From: Thelephora terrestris
Taxonomy: Eukaryota; Basidiomycota; Agaricomycetes; Thelephorales; Thelephoraceae
NCBI GenBank assembly: GCA_015956445.1
Contig: WIUZ02000005.1
Span: 1,240,001-1,304,000, forward strand
Direction: 5' to 3'
Length of the DNA stretch: 64,000 nucleotides
The notes under the pieces are model-generated. The model worked only from the letters and a program-made list of their open reading frames with translations, had not been told where the DNA came from and searched no databases. Position numbers and translations under genes: made by a program. Positions 45,314 through 57,931 of the stretch are shown in pieces; positions within the stretch are counted from its first letter, which is position 1; the number at the start of each line of letters is the position of its first letter.

Positions 45314-48300
45314 TAACCCAGCAAGAATTATAAATGTAGCTTCCCCTTGCCTGACGTCCCATCCATCGTACTGGGTACTGGCCCATTGCTTCGGACCCAG
45401 GGAATTGATGGGCTGATGGGATATGCCCAGTGCTTCGGGCACATGCTGGTGCCACAACCGTGGGAAATGATTTCCCACGCTCCTGCCCTTTGTTGCTGAC
45501 ATAGGCTGGTCATGTGACCTACCAAAAGGGGGTAATTTTGATGGCTTATATAAGCAAGTCATGTGACTGAAAAAAGTGGATGTTGATTATATAAGCAGGT
45601 CATGTGAGTGACCAAAAAAGGAAAGTTTTGATGGCTTACATAAGCGTCTCAAAAATGCTTTTGGAGGGGTCTTTCCCAAAAAGGAATTTCCTTTTTAGGA
45701 TATATTTGATGGATTACCAAAAAAGGAAATTTCGATGGCTTACATAAGCAACTCAAAAATGATTTTGACAAAAATTCCCAAAAAAGAAATTTCCCTTTTA
45801 GGAAAGTCTTTCCAAAAAAGGCAATTTGATGGCTTATGTAAGCAACTTGAAAATGCTTTTGGCAAAAATTGCCAAAAAAGGAAATTTCCTAAAAAGGAAA
45901 TTATATGCCAGAAAAATCGGAAAAATGCCAGAAAAATTCTAAAAAATACCAAAGAAATTCCCATGGGTCTAGAAAGTGCCTAAAATGGTCAATTAATTCC
46001 AAAAATATCGAAAAAATGGTTTTTCTGGCTGGATAAATCCGGAAAAATTCCGAAAAAATTACCAAAAAATCCAGAATATGTATAAATATTTTATAAAAAT
46101 TAAATTAATTTTTTTTGCCCATTGAACAGCTCACAATTTTGATATTAATGTATTTTCTGCCCCTAAAAATCCAGAAAAATCTCCAAAAATTAATGAAAAA
46201 TTGAAAATTACATATATATCCATAATCTTTGCTATATCATAAAATACAGACCCATTTGTGGTCATAAACTAGCCCTAGACCTAAACCTAGTCCTGGACCT
46301 AACCTAACCTAACCTGAACCTAAACCTAAACCTGAACCTAAACCTGGGCCTGCCCTAATCCTAACCTAACCCTAACCCTAAACCTAAACCTAACCTGCCC
46401 TAAACCTAGCCTAACCTAACCTAACCCTGAACTTAAACCTAACCTAAACCTAAACCTAACCTAAACCTAAACATAACCTAAACCTACACCTAACCTAACC
46501 TAACCTAACCTAACCTAACCTAACCTAACCTAACCTAACCTAACCCTAAACCTGAACCTAACCTCGCCTAGTTTGGCCTTATCTTATCTTATCTTATCTT
46601 ATCTTACCCAGCCTAAACCTAACCTATCCCAGACTAGCCTAAACTGACATAGTCCACTTAACCTAGTTCATCACAGATCACCCAACCTAACCTAACCCAA
46701 AGTGGTCCACCTGCCCAGCCCAATGCAACTTGATTTGATCTTATCTAATCAGCTGTCATCTTATCTGCACTTAATTTAAACACCTTAGCTGACCAACATC
46801 TAACCCAACCTCACCCAGCTCACCAGCACATGACTGGGCTATAGGAACACACTATCAGCTGTACCATCCCATATCCTGTATCCAACTGTCACTCAAGCAC
46901 AACAACTGTGGTGGACCTACAAGTTAGTGGGCCTACCAGCCCACAGACCCACAACTGTAGACTGCTCACTCAGTGGAGACACCTGTTATCCAACCTCACC
47001 CTGTGTTCTGTGCCAGACCACAACTTCACCACAATTCAAGTTCAGCCACCTGGCTGAAACATGTGCTCTCAGGCTTACAAATCCATGGATGCGTAACTGG
47101 TAGTTTATATCTATTTGGCTTGCAGGTTCAGCCAGGTGATTAAACTTGAATTGTGGTGAAGTTGTGGTCTGGCACAGAACACAGGGTGAGGTTGGATAAC
47201 AGGTGTCTCCACTGAGTGAGCAGTCTACAGTTGTGGGTCTGTGGGCTGGTAGGCCCACTAACTTGTAGGTCCACCACAGTTGTTGTGCTTGAGTGACAGT
47301 TGGATACAGGATATGGGATGGTACAGCTGATAGTGTGTTCCTATAGCCCAGTCATGTGCTGGTGAGCTGGGTGAGGTTGGGTTAGATGTTGGTCAGCTAA
47401 GGTGTTTAAATTAAGTGCAGATAAGATGACAGCTGATTAGATAAGATCAAATCAAGTTGCATTGGGCTGGGCAGGTGGACCACTTTGGGTTAGGTTAGGT
47501 TGGGTGATCTGTGATGAACTAGGTTAAGTGGACTATGTCAGTTTAGGCTAGTCTGGGATAGGTTAGGTTTAGGCTGGGTAAGATAAGATAAGATAAGATA
47601 AGATAAGGCCAAACTAGGCGAGGTTAGGTTCAGGTTTAGGGTTAGGTTAGGTTAGGTTAGGTTAGGTTAGGTTAGGTTAGGTTAGGTTAGGTTAGGTGTA
47701 GGTTTAGGTTATGTTTAGGTTTAGGTTAGGTTTAGGTTTAGGTTAGGTTTAAGTTCAGGGTTAGGTTAGGTTAGGCTAGGTTTAGGGCAGGTTAGGTTTA
47801 GGTTTAGGGTTAGGGTTAGGTTAGGATTAGGGCAGGCCCAGGTTTAGGTTCAGGTTTAGGTTTAGGTTCAGGTTAGGTTAGGTTAGGTCCAGGACTAGGT
47901 TTAGGTCTAGGGCTAGTTTATGACCACAAATGGGTCTGTATTTTATGATATAGCAAAGATTATGGATATATATGTAATTTTCAATTTTCATTAATTTTTG
48001 GAGATTTTTCTGGATTTTTAGGGGCAGAAAATACATTAATATCAAAATTGTGAGCTGTTCAATGGGCAAAAAAAATTAATTTAATTTTTATAAAATATTT
48101 ATACATATTCTGGATTTTTTGGTAATTTTTTCGGAATTTTTCCGGATTTATCCAGCCAGAAAAACCATTTTTTTCGATATTTTTGGAATTAATTGACCAT
48201 TTTAGGCACTTTCTAGACCCATGGGAATTTCTTTGGTATTTTTTAGAATTTTTCTGGCATTTTTCCGATTTTTCTGGCATATAATTTCCTTTTTAGGAAA

Positions 48301-48967
48301 TTTCCTTTTTTGGCAATTTTTGCCAAAAGCATTTTCAAGTTGCTTACATAAGCCATCAAATTGCCTTTTTTGGAAAGACTTTCCTAAAAGGGAAATTTCT
48401 TTTTTGGGAATTTTTGTCAAAATCATTTTTGAGTTGCTTATGTAAGCCATCGAAATTTCCTTTTTTGGTAATCCATCAAATATATCCTAAAAAGGAAATT
48501 CCTTTTTGGGAAAGACCCCTCCAAAAGCATTTTTGAGACGCTTATGTAAGCCATCAAAACTTTCCTTTTTTGGTCACTCACATGACCTGCTTATATAATC
48601 AACATCCACTTTTTTCAGTCACATGACTTGCTTATATAAGCCATCAAAATTACCCCCTTTTGGTAGGTCACATGACCAGCCTATGTCAGCAACAAAGGGC
48701 AGGAGCGTGGGAAATCATTTCCCACGGTTGTGGCACCAGCATGTGCCCGAAGCACTGGGCATATCCCATCAGCCCATCAATTCCCTGGGTCCGAAGCAAT
48801 GGGCCAGTACCCAGTACGATGGATGGGACGTCAGGCAAGGGGAAGCTACATTTATAATTCTTGCTGGGTTAAAGTTGCAATTATAATTGTGAGGACAACC
48901 CAGGTCAAATATAAAAGTGCTCCCATTGTAACCCCAATAATTATAAAAACTGGGCTGCAGCTGCTCT

Positions 48968-49713
48968 TGACCGAGCCGAAGATGCTCCGCGGGTCGCCGA
49001 GGTACGTCCGGTGACTAAGGGGCAACGATGCAAATGCTCTCGACGCCGTCCTGCTCATCGTATGACCGCGTCGGCTAATCCTTACCCTCGACCAGTTGAG
49101 TCGGATGGTGACCAATCTGGTCGAGGTGAGGAGCGAGGATTCCGATATCGGGTCCACCGTCCTTACCGACAGGTCGAGTCCGAGATCCAACTCCGATACC
49201 AGCTTCGACTCGCAAGGCAGAATCCCACCCAGGGGTCCGATGAGGGAGACGGAGGGTCGCTCGCCGACTACGTCGATAGTGCTGTCGAGCAGTCACCCGG
49301 TGATGGAGATGTGGGACCAGGTGTTCAACAGTTCGGTGACATCTGGGAGGCTGATCGGTCCGCTCGAAGGCATCTCTTCCTATCGGCTTGAACTAGTCGT
49401 TCAGCTGAGTGCCGAAGATGGTGACGCCATGTTCGGGGAGGTCCTTGCGAGGAGGGGCCAGCACTATGATCTCCGGGATGGACAGTTGATGACCTTCAGG
49501 CCTGTCGTAGATAGAGTCGACTTTTGAGGACATTGTATAAGCCTTAGTATAGCCATGTTGTTCCGTATTGCCGTGAATGTATGCGTGTTTGTGTGTTTTG
49601 AATGATTGGTATGAAGGATAAGGAGTGTGAAGCGTTCAAAACATAAGAAGTGGTAAGAAGAGTTCGAAGAAAGAGCGTGTTATAAAAAGTTTAAAAATAC
49701 CATGTTCCTGACA
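48968..49713 (+). pseudogene. E2b: 3' part of a second E2 element and its gene
   Basis: The gene resumes inside exon 4 (TKGQRCKCSRRRPAHRM) and ends RSARRHLFLSA at 49391, matching the E2 protein with scattered substitutions. The element then runs to ..CATGTTCCTGACA at 49713, the same terminus as E2 at 14425. The 5' part is missing, replaced by element B at 48967. Confidence 0.8.
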
Positions 49714-50071
49714 GGCACGTTGGTAGACAAACCTTAGAATTAAATATTTAATATATGCGGCAATAAAATGAGTTCACAAATACATACATTTCAAGTTCAA
49801 TGAGATAAACTGATATGATTCCACTGTCAATTCTGAATTCATTGTCTCAACATGGAATTCCCGCTCTCAATCGGCCCCTATCGTCCCAATACGTTTTACA
49901 ATAAATCAGTAAAGCCAACGACGTGAAGGGTGTATTTATCGATGTGCTATTGATCAACCGAAGACCTACTTACTGTCACATCTGGCATCGTGGGGTAACA
50001 CGTGTGCTCAAAGATAAACCCCCCCCCCCTGTGCGAAGGTGCCACATATTGTTCCTTTTCCCAGTACGACC
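49714..50071. other. AT-rich spacer with C12 run, no gene
   Basis: Sequence between the E2b end and the KDZ start codon. It includes a run of about 12 C at 50018-50029, just before the transposase. No TIR could be assigned. Confidence 0.4.
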
Positions 50072-52908
50072 ATGGCACCCAAGAAGAAGGTGAAAAATAA
50101 ACCTATCGTACAGAAATTCATTCCTGCGAACCCATCAGCGACCATCACCACCCGGGAGTTTAAGTGAGCGGCGGGATCACGTTTCGTGTCGACCACCTCC
50201 GTGTCATCCACAAGGTCCTCTACTCCCCTCCCTACCAAGGCAACTCATGAACCCTCTGACAACACAGAAGCCGAGCTATACTCCGACGTGGACGACAATC
50301 TGCAAGAGAAGACAGAAAAATTGAAAAAAAGGAAGCCGAGCCGGTCTGTCAGCGTGAGCACCTGTTCACTCTTCCGAGTCCCCTCTCTCTTTGTGCTCAC
50401 CCGACCAATAGACCTTGTTGGAGGAATGGTTGCATCAGCACCAGGGCGAATTCATGGACGAATGGGCGCGGTTGGAGGCCTCTCCCCTGCTGACGTGTCT
50501 ACCTCAATGTGTCAACTGTGCGACGCCTCAAGCCATGTTCCGTTGTACAGACTGCTTCGCAGAGTCCCTCTTTTGTCAACAATGTCTTGTGCTGTTCCAC
50601 TCGCGCGAGCCATTCCATCGTGTACAGGTAGGCCAGTCCCCACTCCCCACCACGAGCACTGACTCATTCACTTTCTCAGCACTGGACTGGAACCCACTTT
50701 ACACACGCTTCTCTCAAGGACCTGGGCGCAGTCTTCCACCTCGGCCACAATTATGGAGGATCTTGTAGGATACCGTCCTCCCTGACACCTCTCACCATGT
50801 TCGACGTTACCGGTGTCCACGTCATCAACGTCACCTACTGCGAGTGTGATCCAAATGCTTCCGGTGTCCCCCACATTCAGTTGCTTCGTGTCCGGTGGTT
50901 CCCCGCCACTTGGCGGCGACCTAGTACCGCCTTCACTTTTCGTCTGCTCAACTTCATACACAAGCTTCAGTCCAACTGTAAGGTCAATCTCTATGATTTC
51001 CACGGTGCAATAGCTGCTGTCTCCGATAACTCCGGGTCAGGGAAGCCACTGGTAAGCGCCCTGACTACACCCGTACATATGCGACTTGCTAACACTGCCT
51101 CTAGTTTAGATACAACGAGCTTTCTCTTGTCTTCCGCATCTACGTATACCTACGCCAACTCCGGCGAGGTGGTTGCGCAAATATGGTCGGTGGGCTCTCT
51201 TCGCTTGCAGAGGGAGCCTTGGCCGTTGAATGCCCAGCGTGTCCACAACCTGGTCGGAACATTGATCTCTCAAAGGCAGGCCTTGTGACCAGACCTCCGT
51301 GAGTTCACATTCCACCTGTCTCGCTCTTGTAAAGATTTGACGCCCTGTCCCTTCAGCATGTTCGAGACAATTTACCTCTCAATGGATGCAAACTTCAAAC
51401 TCAAGCAGAAGGAACGCGGGTTCAGCGACCCTCCTCTCGCAAATGGGTTTGCATACATGGTATCCAACGAACGGTTGCTAGAGCACCTCGTGCAATGCAG
51501 GGAGAGCAAGATTTTCAAAGATGAGGTAAATTTGCATTTGATGTCGCTTACTGTCTTCTAACTCCATTCGTCAGGCCGTCACGTGTGGTTTGTCCTTCCA
51601 TGCCGTCAACGACGCGCACACAAAGTACTCTGCCGGCTATGCAGTCACCGGTGTTGGAGGTGTCGATTGGGCTCGCCACGGGTTCAAACGGCCGACAGGG
51701 GTGGTAGACTTACAGAAAGGGGAACGGTATGCCTGCTGCTCGCTGTTTATGCGATGAGTGAGTGCTGACATCCAGTTTAGGTATGCCAATATGGACCTCG
51801 CGCTGCTCTCCACGCTTTTGCCTGCCATTCGTTTGGGCATTACACGTGTCCTTGTCTCTTACGACATAGGCTGCCAGTGGTCCAAGAATCTTGACAAACG
51901 TCTCCCTGTATACCCGATATCATCATCTTTCAAGCTCTCCTCCCTTTCGTACTGGCGTGTCGTTGTTCCCAAGTTCCACCTTGCTGGCCACGGGAAGGAA
52001 TGTCAACTGCGGTTCAACATCAATTTTACAAAAGGTGCTGCCCGGATGACTGGGGAGATGGTTGAGAGTGGTTGGGCACAGTCAGGCCCCATGGCAATCT
52101 GGTCCCGCGAGAATGGGCCGTTTGCAAGGCGTGCTGTGTTGGACGATCACTGGGGTTCCGAGAACTGGCGCAAGCTATGCCGCCTTCGTAAGCGGGTTCC
52201 TGTCGTCCAATCGCTACATTTGTGACTAATGTAACTTACACAGGGTTCTCTCTCCTGAGAAACCTTCGGAAGTCGCTCACCTGGAGCAAGACACAACGTG
52301 CCGTCGCCAACAAAGTCTCTGAATGTCTTTCCACCAACACGTTGGCTGATTGGAAAAAAATGCGGCAGGACTTTGATCAAGATACCACAAAGCCAAATCC
52401 CTACAAGGAACCACAAGCTTGTAAGTCCATCCAGCGTTCGTACAGTTCCCTCGGCTAACTCTCATATAGTTGTCACAATGGCATCGCTGAAGAACCAACT
52501 TGACGAGGATGACCGTTTGGAGTCGCGTCGTGGCCACTCTTCCCCCCACGCCATAACCGCTAGCGCGTTCATCGGGAACGCCCTCCAGATTGAGGAACAA
52601 CAGTAAGTTCCTAACAATATGAACCTGTGTCACCTTCTAACCTTTTCTTCTAGAAGTGATCTACGGCTAAAGCAGCAAGAAGCAATCAAGGCCAATACTG
52701 TCGCAGGAGGGTTGGTTGAGGGCCAAAAACTTCTCGCGAAGAGTATTCAAGAATTTCGGGCCGTACAGAAAGTCTACATGCCAGGAGTATCGCACCTCTT
52801 GGATGAAGCGGACGACGACTCAGGACTTAACGCCCACCCGGAATTATACAAGTTGACATTACCCTCGCAACTGTCCGCTCACAATCGTGAATCCTGGTGT
52901 CTCCCCAG
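50072..52908 (+). pseudogene. KDZ transposase, 3'-truncated
   Basis: Begins MAPKKKVKNKPIVQKFIPAN with a basic nuclear-targeting-like start. A CxC2-like cysteine cluster follows (CVNCATPQAMFRCTDCFAES, FCQQCLVLFHSREPFHRVQ). The transposase body is spread over short exons: FDVTGVHVINVTYCEC, RVRWFPATWRRP, FSLSMDANFKLKQKERGFSD-type, YDIGCQWSKNLDKRL, VVPKFHLAGHGKECQLRFN and GEMVESGWAQSGPMAIWSRE. Several introns of about 50 bp lie between. It ends at HPELYKLTLPSQLSAHNRES..CLP, where an LTR starts at 52909. The C-terminal helical region is missing. KDZ elements are typical of basidiomycetes. The frame break near 50160 may be an intron. Confidence 0.8.
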
Positions 52909-54000
52909 TGTCGCGACGTCGAAACTCCCAATCTCCGATTCCTTCCTATTGGTCGTTCGACTCCATTGAGTTCCGGACTCTTCTTGGCCTCGCGACTGCC
53001 TCGAGGCAGCCTTCACCCTGATCACCAGACCGCCTCTATTGTTTCTCGGACGTTCTTCCCCGCTTCGCACCTCCCCTCGGGAACCCTGTTTTGAATCCTC
53101 ACGTTCTGCCATCCGCCACACGCTATCCGACCCTCCGGAACTCTGATATCCCCGACGCCTCGTTCCCCTCGCCTTTCATCCTCGTTTCGACTCTTGTTCT
53201 AGCCCTTCGCCATCGCTATCTATCGTTATTGATCCCTCCCGCCATCGATCTCCGGTTATCCCATCGTTCTGCGCTCTCGTCCCCGCGATTCCTTATCAAT
53301 CGGAACTTCCCGGTCGATCGATCAGTTCCACTCCCCGCACCGTTCCGTTCTCTGGGCATGTGCCTCCATTGCTATCTTCCGCTCTCGATTTCTGTTCCCC
53401 TGCGTTTTCTCCTGTATGACGCGGCTTCCTCTCATGCCGTCGTCACCCCTTCGTCATCGTCCCTGTAGTTACTCAGCCTTCGTCGTCGTTTCCCCCCCCT
53501 AGTAGTTACCCCTCTTACCAAGTTCCTCTTAGTTTCGCTTTTCCGTTCCCCTTCTCTCTCATGGACTATCTTGACACTGCTTATTTAGGAGATTCTTCGG
53601 TTTCCTTTATATACTGTGTCTTAGATAACCTGGAATGCATCGACTCAGATCCCCCAGCTCAGTTTCAGTCCGAGTTCTCCAGTTCTCCGGTTCACTCTCC
53701 AGTTCTCAAGTCAAGTTCTCGGCTTCTCTGTGTCTTCTCTCTTGCTCCTACCAAAAGCCTGCCTCAGCTACTTTACGACTTCGCGGTGATTCTCCATCGC
53801 AACTCTCCGCAACCTCGGTTCCTATCCCCCTCTGCTTTGTCTCGAATCTCGCGCTTTACTCTAATCGTCACAGTCTTCCCCGGCGATTCTCCAGACATCT
53901 TCGGGCATCTCTGAACAGATCTTCTGTTCCGGTGGTCGTACAGAACTCAACACTCAACCGGTACCCACCTCAACTGCTTGTACACTCTTTTTAGGGTATC
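52909..54000 (+). mobile_element. Gypsy II 5' LTR (3' boundary approximate)
   Basis: Starts TGTCGCGACGTCG inside the KDZ gene, with CCCAG as the possible target. It is C/T-rich. TTTATATAC at 53607-53614 is the likely promoter. Its 3' end lies somewhere near 54000 but no clear ..CA/primer site was identified. ORFs inside are low-complexity. Confidence 0.6.
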
Positions 54001-54450
54001 CGACTACCCGGAGTGTTCAGCTAGTTCACCTGGAACCCACGCCGGGACAGGTAACGTTGTGTTCTCCGAATTTCCACCATTCCTACCACTCGAGCTGAAG
54101 CTCGAGATCTTGCCGAACTTCGAGCTACTTTTGCAGAGATCCACCAGACCTTCCGCACTCTTCAGCGGATCGAGAGAGTCGTTTTATCCTACCCACCCAC
54201 CCGCGAACACAGCCTGGAGGAGGATTATCTTTCTTCTTTATCTTCTTTAACTCCTTCCCCAGAGCCTGCTTCGCAACGCTATCTCCACTACTCTCCCTCT
54301 TTGAATCATATCTGGTCTTCTTCGCAACTCTCTTCGCAACTCTCTGGATCTCCTGCTCGCTCTTCTACTTCTTCTCCGCCGCAGCCTTCTTCGCCGTTTT
54401 CCGATACTTCGCAACCCCCTTTTTCCCTTTTACCTTTGATTTCTTCTCCA

Positions 54451-56620
54451 ATGCCTGACAGTTCCTCCTCCGGTGGTAATGATCACTACATGCCACTATC
54501 GCATACCAAAAGTGCCCCAGTCTTCTCCCGCGCATCAGCTCCGGCTTTCAAAGAGTTCTTCAGGAGCGTTGCCGCACTTGGAAAGCGCTGTGGTTTAGAG
54601 GACACTGAAATGATCGATTGGGCTATTCGGTATGCCGGAGATGCCGGGGACGGTTGGGAATTCCTACCGTGCATGGCTGGCAACCCCACCTTCGACGAGT
54701 TCGAGCTCGCGGTTCGCAAGGGATATCCTGCCCTTGACGATGCACGCCGCTACACCCATAACGAACTTACTAGACTCGTCGAACGGACTCAGAAGTCAGC
54801 AGATATGACGCGCGAAGACGTTGGAGATTACTATCGAGAGTTCCTCGCAATCTCCCAGTACTTGATCTCCAAAGGTCGGCTATCCACGCGGGAACAGGGA
54901 GCATCTTACCTTAGAGGTTTTCCGCAACCGCTTCGCGCTTCTATCCGTCGCCGCCTTGCCGCCAAGGATCTTGACGCACTTCCGGAGGATGGTTACAAGT
55001 TTGCAGCGATTCACGAAGCCGCTCTCTATGTTCTGTCGGCTGAGATAGACGATGACATCGTTTCCGCCCCTCGCGATGTCACTCAGCCACAGGGTATACA
55101 CTGGGGACAAGGGGTCAAATACCCAGTGGGTACATGCTGAACACATTGTGATCACAGTCAACAAGTGATCACAATGTGCCCAGTGGGGGAAATTTGAATA
55201 CATTCAAAATGTGCCCAGCCATGTGAGTCCAATGTGCCCAGTAGGCACATTTTGATTGGGATCACAATGTACCCATCAATGTGATCTCAATGTGCCCACT
55301 GGGGACATTTTGATTGGGATCACAATGTACACATCAATGTGAACTCAATGTGCCTGCTGTGCACATTTTGATTGTGATCACAATGTTCCCATCAATGTGT
55401 TCCCAATGTACCCAGCTCATTACATAATAGTTTCTTTCACAATGTTGTCCACAATGTGTCCAACATGTGGCTGAGCCACTCATTCAAAATTCTTTCACAA
55501 AGTATCCAGTGATGTGTACATAATGTCCCCAGGGGGTTCTTTTTGAAGTAATCACAATGTAATCACAATATTGTTCAATTTCATCATGAACTTTCAAAGA
55601 AATCACTATGTGTATGGCTGTACACATTCTAGACACATCACTGGATACTTTGTGAAAGAATTTTGAATGAGTGGCTCAGCCACATGCTGGACACATTGTG
55701 GACAACATTGTGAAAGAAACTATTATGTAATGAGCTGGGTACATTGGGAACACATTGATGGGAACATTGTGATCACAATCAAAATGTGCACAGCAGGCAC
55801 ATTGAGTTCACATTGATGTGTACATTGTGATCGCAATCAAAATGTCCCCAGTGGGCACATTGAGATCACATTGATGGGTACATTGTGATCACAATCAAAA
55901 TGTGCCTACTGGGCACATTGGACTCACATGGCTGGGCACATTTTGAATGTATTCAAATTTCCCCCACTGGGCACATTGCGATCACTTGTTGACTGTGATC
56001 ACAATGTGTTCAGCATGTACCCACCGGGTATTTGACCCCTTGCCCCCAGTGATAGATGATTTGCTCAAACTTGTAACCAACCTCACAAACTTGGTCGCTT
56101 CGAACATCCAATCGCAGCAGCAACCGCAGAACATCTCACAGCCCCAGGCACCCCCAGTCGCTCAGTACCCTCGCGCTCCTCTCCCAGCTCCGGGAGGAGC
56201 AGTTCCAAACGTTCCCCAGTGGAACCCCCCGCGAGTGCCTGAAGGGAACGACTGTATGTTCTGCAGTGCCAAGGACCATTACGTGCGAGTATGTCCCGTT
56301 GTCGAAGAATACCTCCGATTGGGGAAAGTCGTCCGCAACCAACAAGGGCGGCTTACTCTCCCCAATGGAAGGTATCCTCCCTGCAATACCCCCGGTCGCA
56401 ACATGCGCAAACGGGTGGACAATTGCGCGACAACCGGACAACAGGACTTCAACACCGTTTCCGCGAACTACCTAGAAGGTCCGAACGAATACGTGTTCGA
56501 GTTCGACCTCTCTCCCGACGACCCGGTGAACTTGCCACAAAGCCTTCGGAGTCCGAGAGGGCAGAGATGGCAGTTAGAAGGTCGGGTCCTCGGTTCAGAG
56601 GCGCGAGCCTCTAGGGAATC
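54451..56620 (+). pseudogene. Gypsy II gag, split by foldback and 3'-truncated
   Basis: Start MPDSSSSGGNDHYMPLSHT at 54451. The capsid-like part contains APAFKEFFRSVAALGKRCGL and LISKGRLSTREQGASYLRGF. A foldback (55099-56051) interrupts after TQPQGI; removal joins DDLLKLVTNLTNLVAS in frame. A zinc knuckle CMFCSAKDHYVRVC follows. After about PDDPVNLPQSL the match to gypsy I gag is lost and the gypsy I LTR begins near 56621. Protease and pol are absent. It is a homologue of the gag at 62219-64000. Confidence 0.8.
55099..56051. mobile_element. CACTG..CAGTG foldback element, subfamily I
   Basis: A 953-bp palindrome with ATA duplicated at 55096-55098 and 56052-56054. Same length as 12755-13707 and closely similar to it. 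It interrupts gypsy II gag. Confidence 0.85.
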
Positions 56621-57539
56621 TGCGGGAAGCGAATGAACAGCAAGAGGGAAAGTCGGGATACGAACGGGAGAACAAGGCAGAGGACAACGGGAAAGCCAGA
56701 GAACGAAACTACCGATAACAAACAAAGGGAAACGTCGGGATACGTCGGGACAACAGAGTCAGAAATCGGGACACCAGCGGGACACGAGAGACCAGAGGGA
56801 CAACGAGAACGAGGGCGAGACGACGAGAGAACCGAAGGGAGGACCGTAGCAACGCTGCTAGGCCTCAGAAGAGAGAGAGAGAGAGGAAACGCTGCTGATT
56901 GATTCTGTGGTCTATCGAATACAGGGGCCTTTATATACAATGCTAAGGGCTCTGAGAACGAAGGGAACCAAAGGGAACGAACCAAAATGATGTCAAGAGA
57001 CCTTATGACGAGTCTATGACATGGGGAAGGCGGGGGATCGAAGGGAATGATGAAGGAAAGGAATGTGGTTGAGAAACGAACCAGAGGGAGGTCTGGAGTC
57101 GCAAGCAGGGCGATCGATCGAGACGTGATCGGGACGCAGGGAATGGAGATAGGGAGATGAAAGCTAAAGGTAAGAGCCGTGATGGAGGATCGGGAAATGG
57201 TCGGGACACGATCGGGACTGGTCGGGACGTAATCGGGACGAGGTGTGAAGGAATAAGAGTCTGAGAGAAACTATCTACTAGAGAACGCGGGTCGCAGGTC
57301 TAAGGTCGAAGGGCGCAGGTCGCAGGTCGCAGGTCTAAGTCGCAGGTCGAAAGGGAAAACGTCGGGAAGTCGCGAGGGAGAATAGGGAGAGAGGGACGTG
57401 TGGCGAAGTGAAGGGACAGGCAAATCCTCGTCGGGACAGTCGAGAATGCTGAGGGAGGTCATCCAGACCTCGCGCAGCGGTTGTCGATAGTCGAGAGAAG
57501 GTCGCGATTCCGGATAGTGTCCGAAATACGGTCACGACA
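56621..57539 (-). mobile_element. Gypsy I 3' LTR (left boundary approximate)
   Basis: On the minus strand it starts TGTCGTGACC at 57539, preceded by a purine-rich CCCAAGGAGA (polypurine-tract-like). It contains TATATAA at 56932-56938 and ends near 56621. The start resembles TGTCGCGACG of the gypsy II LTR. Bases 57540-57931 are the 3' untranslated part after pol. Confidence 0.6.
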
Positions 57540-57931
57540 TCTCCTTGGGACTTCAGAGAGCAACCGTCCTCGGTTGTCTTGAGGCGCAAGAGGAGTCTCC
57601 TTGGGACTTCTGATAGAAACTCGGGAGGCCGAGAGAAAGGGATAGTGAGAAAGGGGGAAAAGTCGGGATAGAGAAAGTGTGGAACAAGAGGAAATCTAAC
57701 TAGAAGAGGTGCTTTGTGGATATAGAAAGTGTCCGATAGTAAAGTCCAAATGAAAGAGTAAAGTCGTGTAGATAGGAAGAGTGAACGAATAAATGGAGCA
57801 AGAAACAATGAGGGATAGTCCGTGGTCAGGAACAATATGGGCGGGACGTAGAAGTGGATGATATAAAGGCATAGCAGTGAGTCGGGAGGGATGGAAGGGG
57901 AATAGCGTAACATAGGGATGGGATGTGATAA

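Larger units (their letters stand above)
41638..48967. mobile_element. Palindromic foldback element B
   Basis: Inverted arms meet near 47092. The termini are AGAGCAGCTGCAGCCCAG and its complement. The left arm contains a 3578-bp Tc1/mariner insertion; without it and its TA duplicate the element is about 3.75 kb. The core shares with A the AT-rich sub-repeats, the TTAGG-type arrays (46290-46560 and 47620-47880) and GATAA runs, but the outer ends differ. The left flank is gene P and the right flank the E2b gene. No TSD is visible, so the flanks have probably been exchanged by recombination. Confidence 0.8.

Noticed and set aside
49699-49740. Second E2 copy inserted at the same LINE site as the first
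   Set aside because: Only a short stretch of flank (GTCTAC..CC) looks alike; further out the flanks are unrelated.
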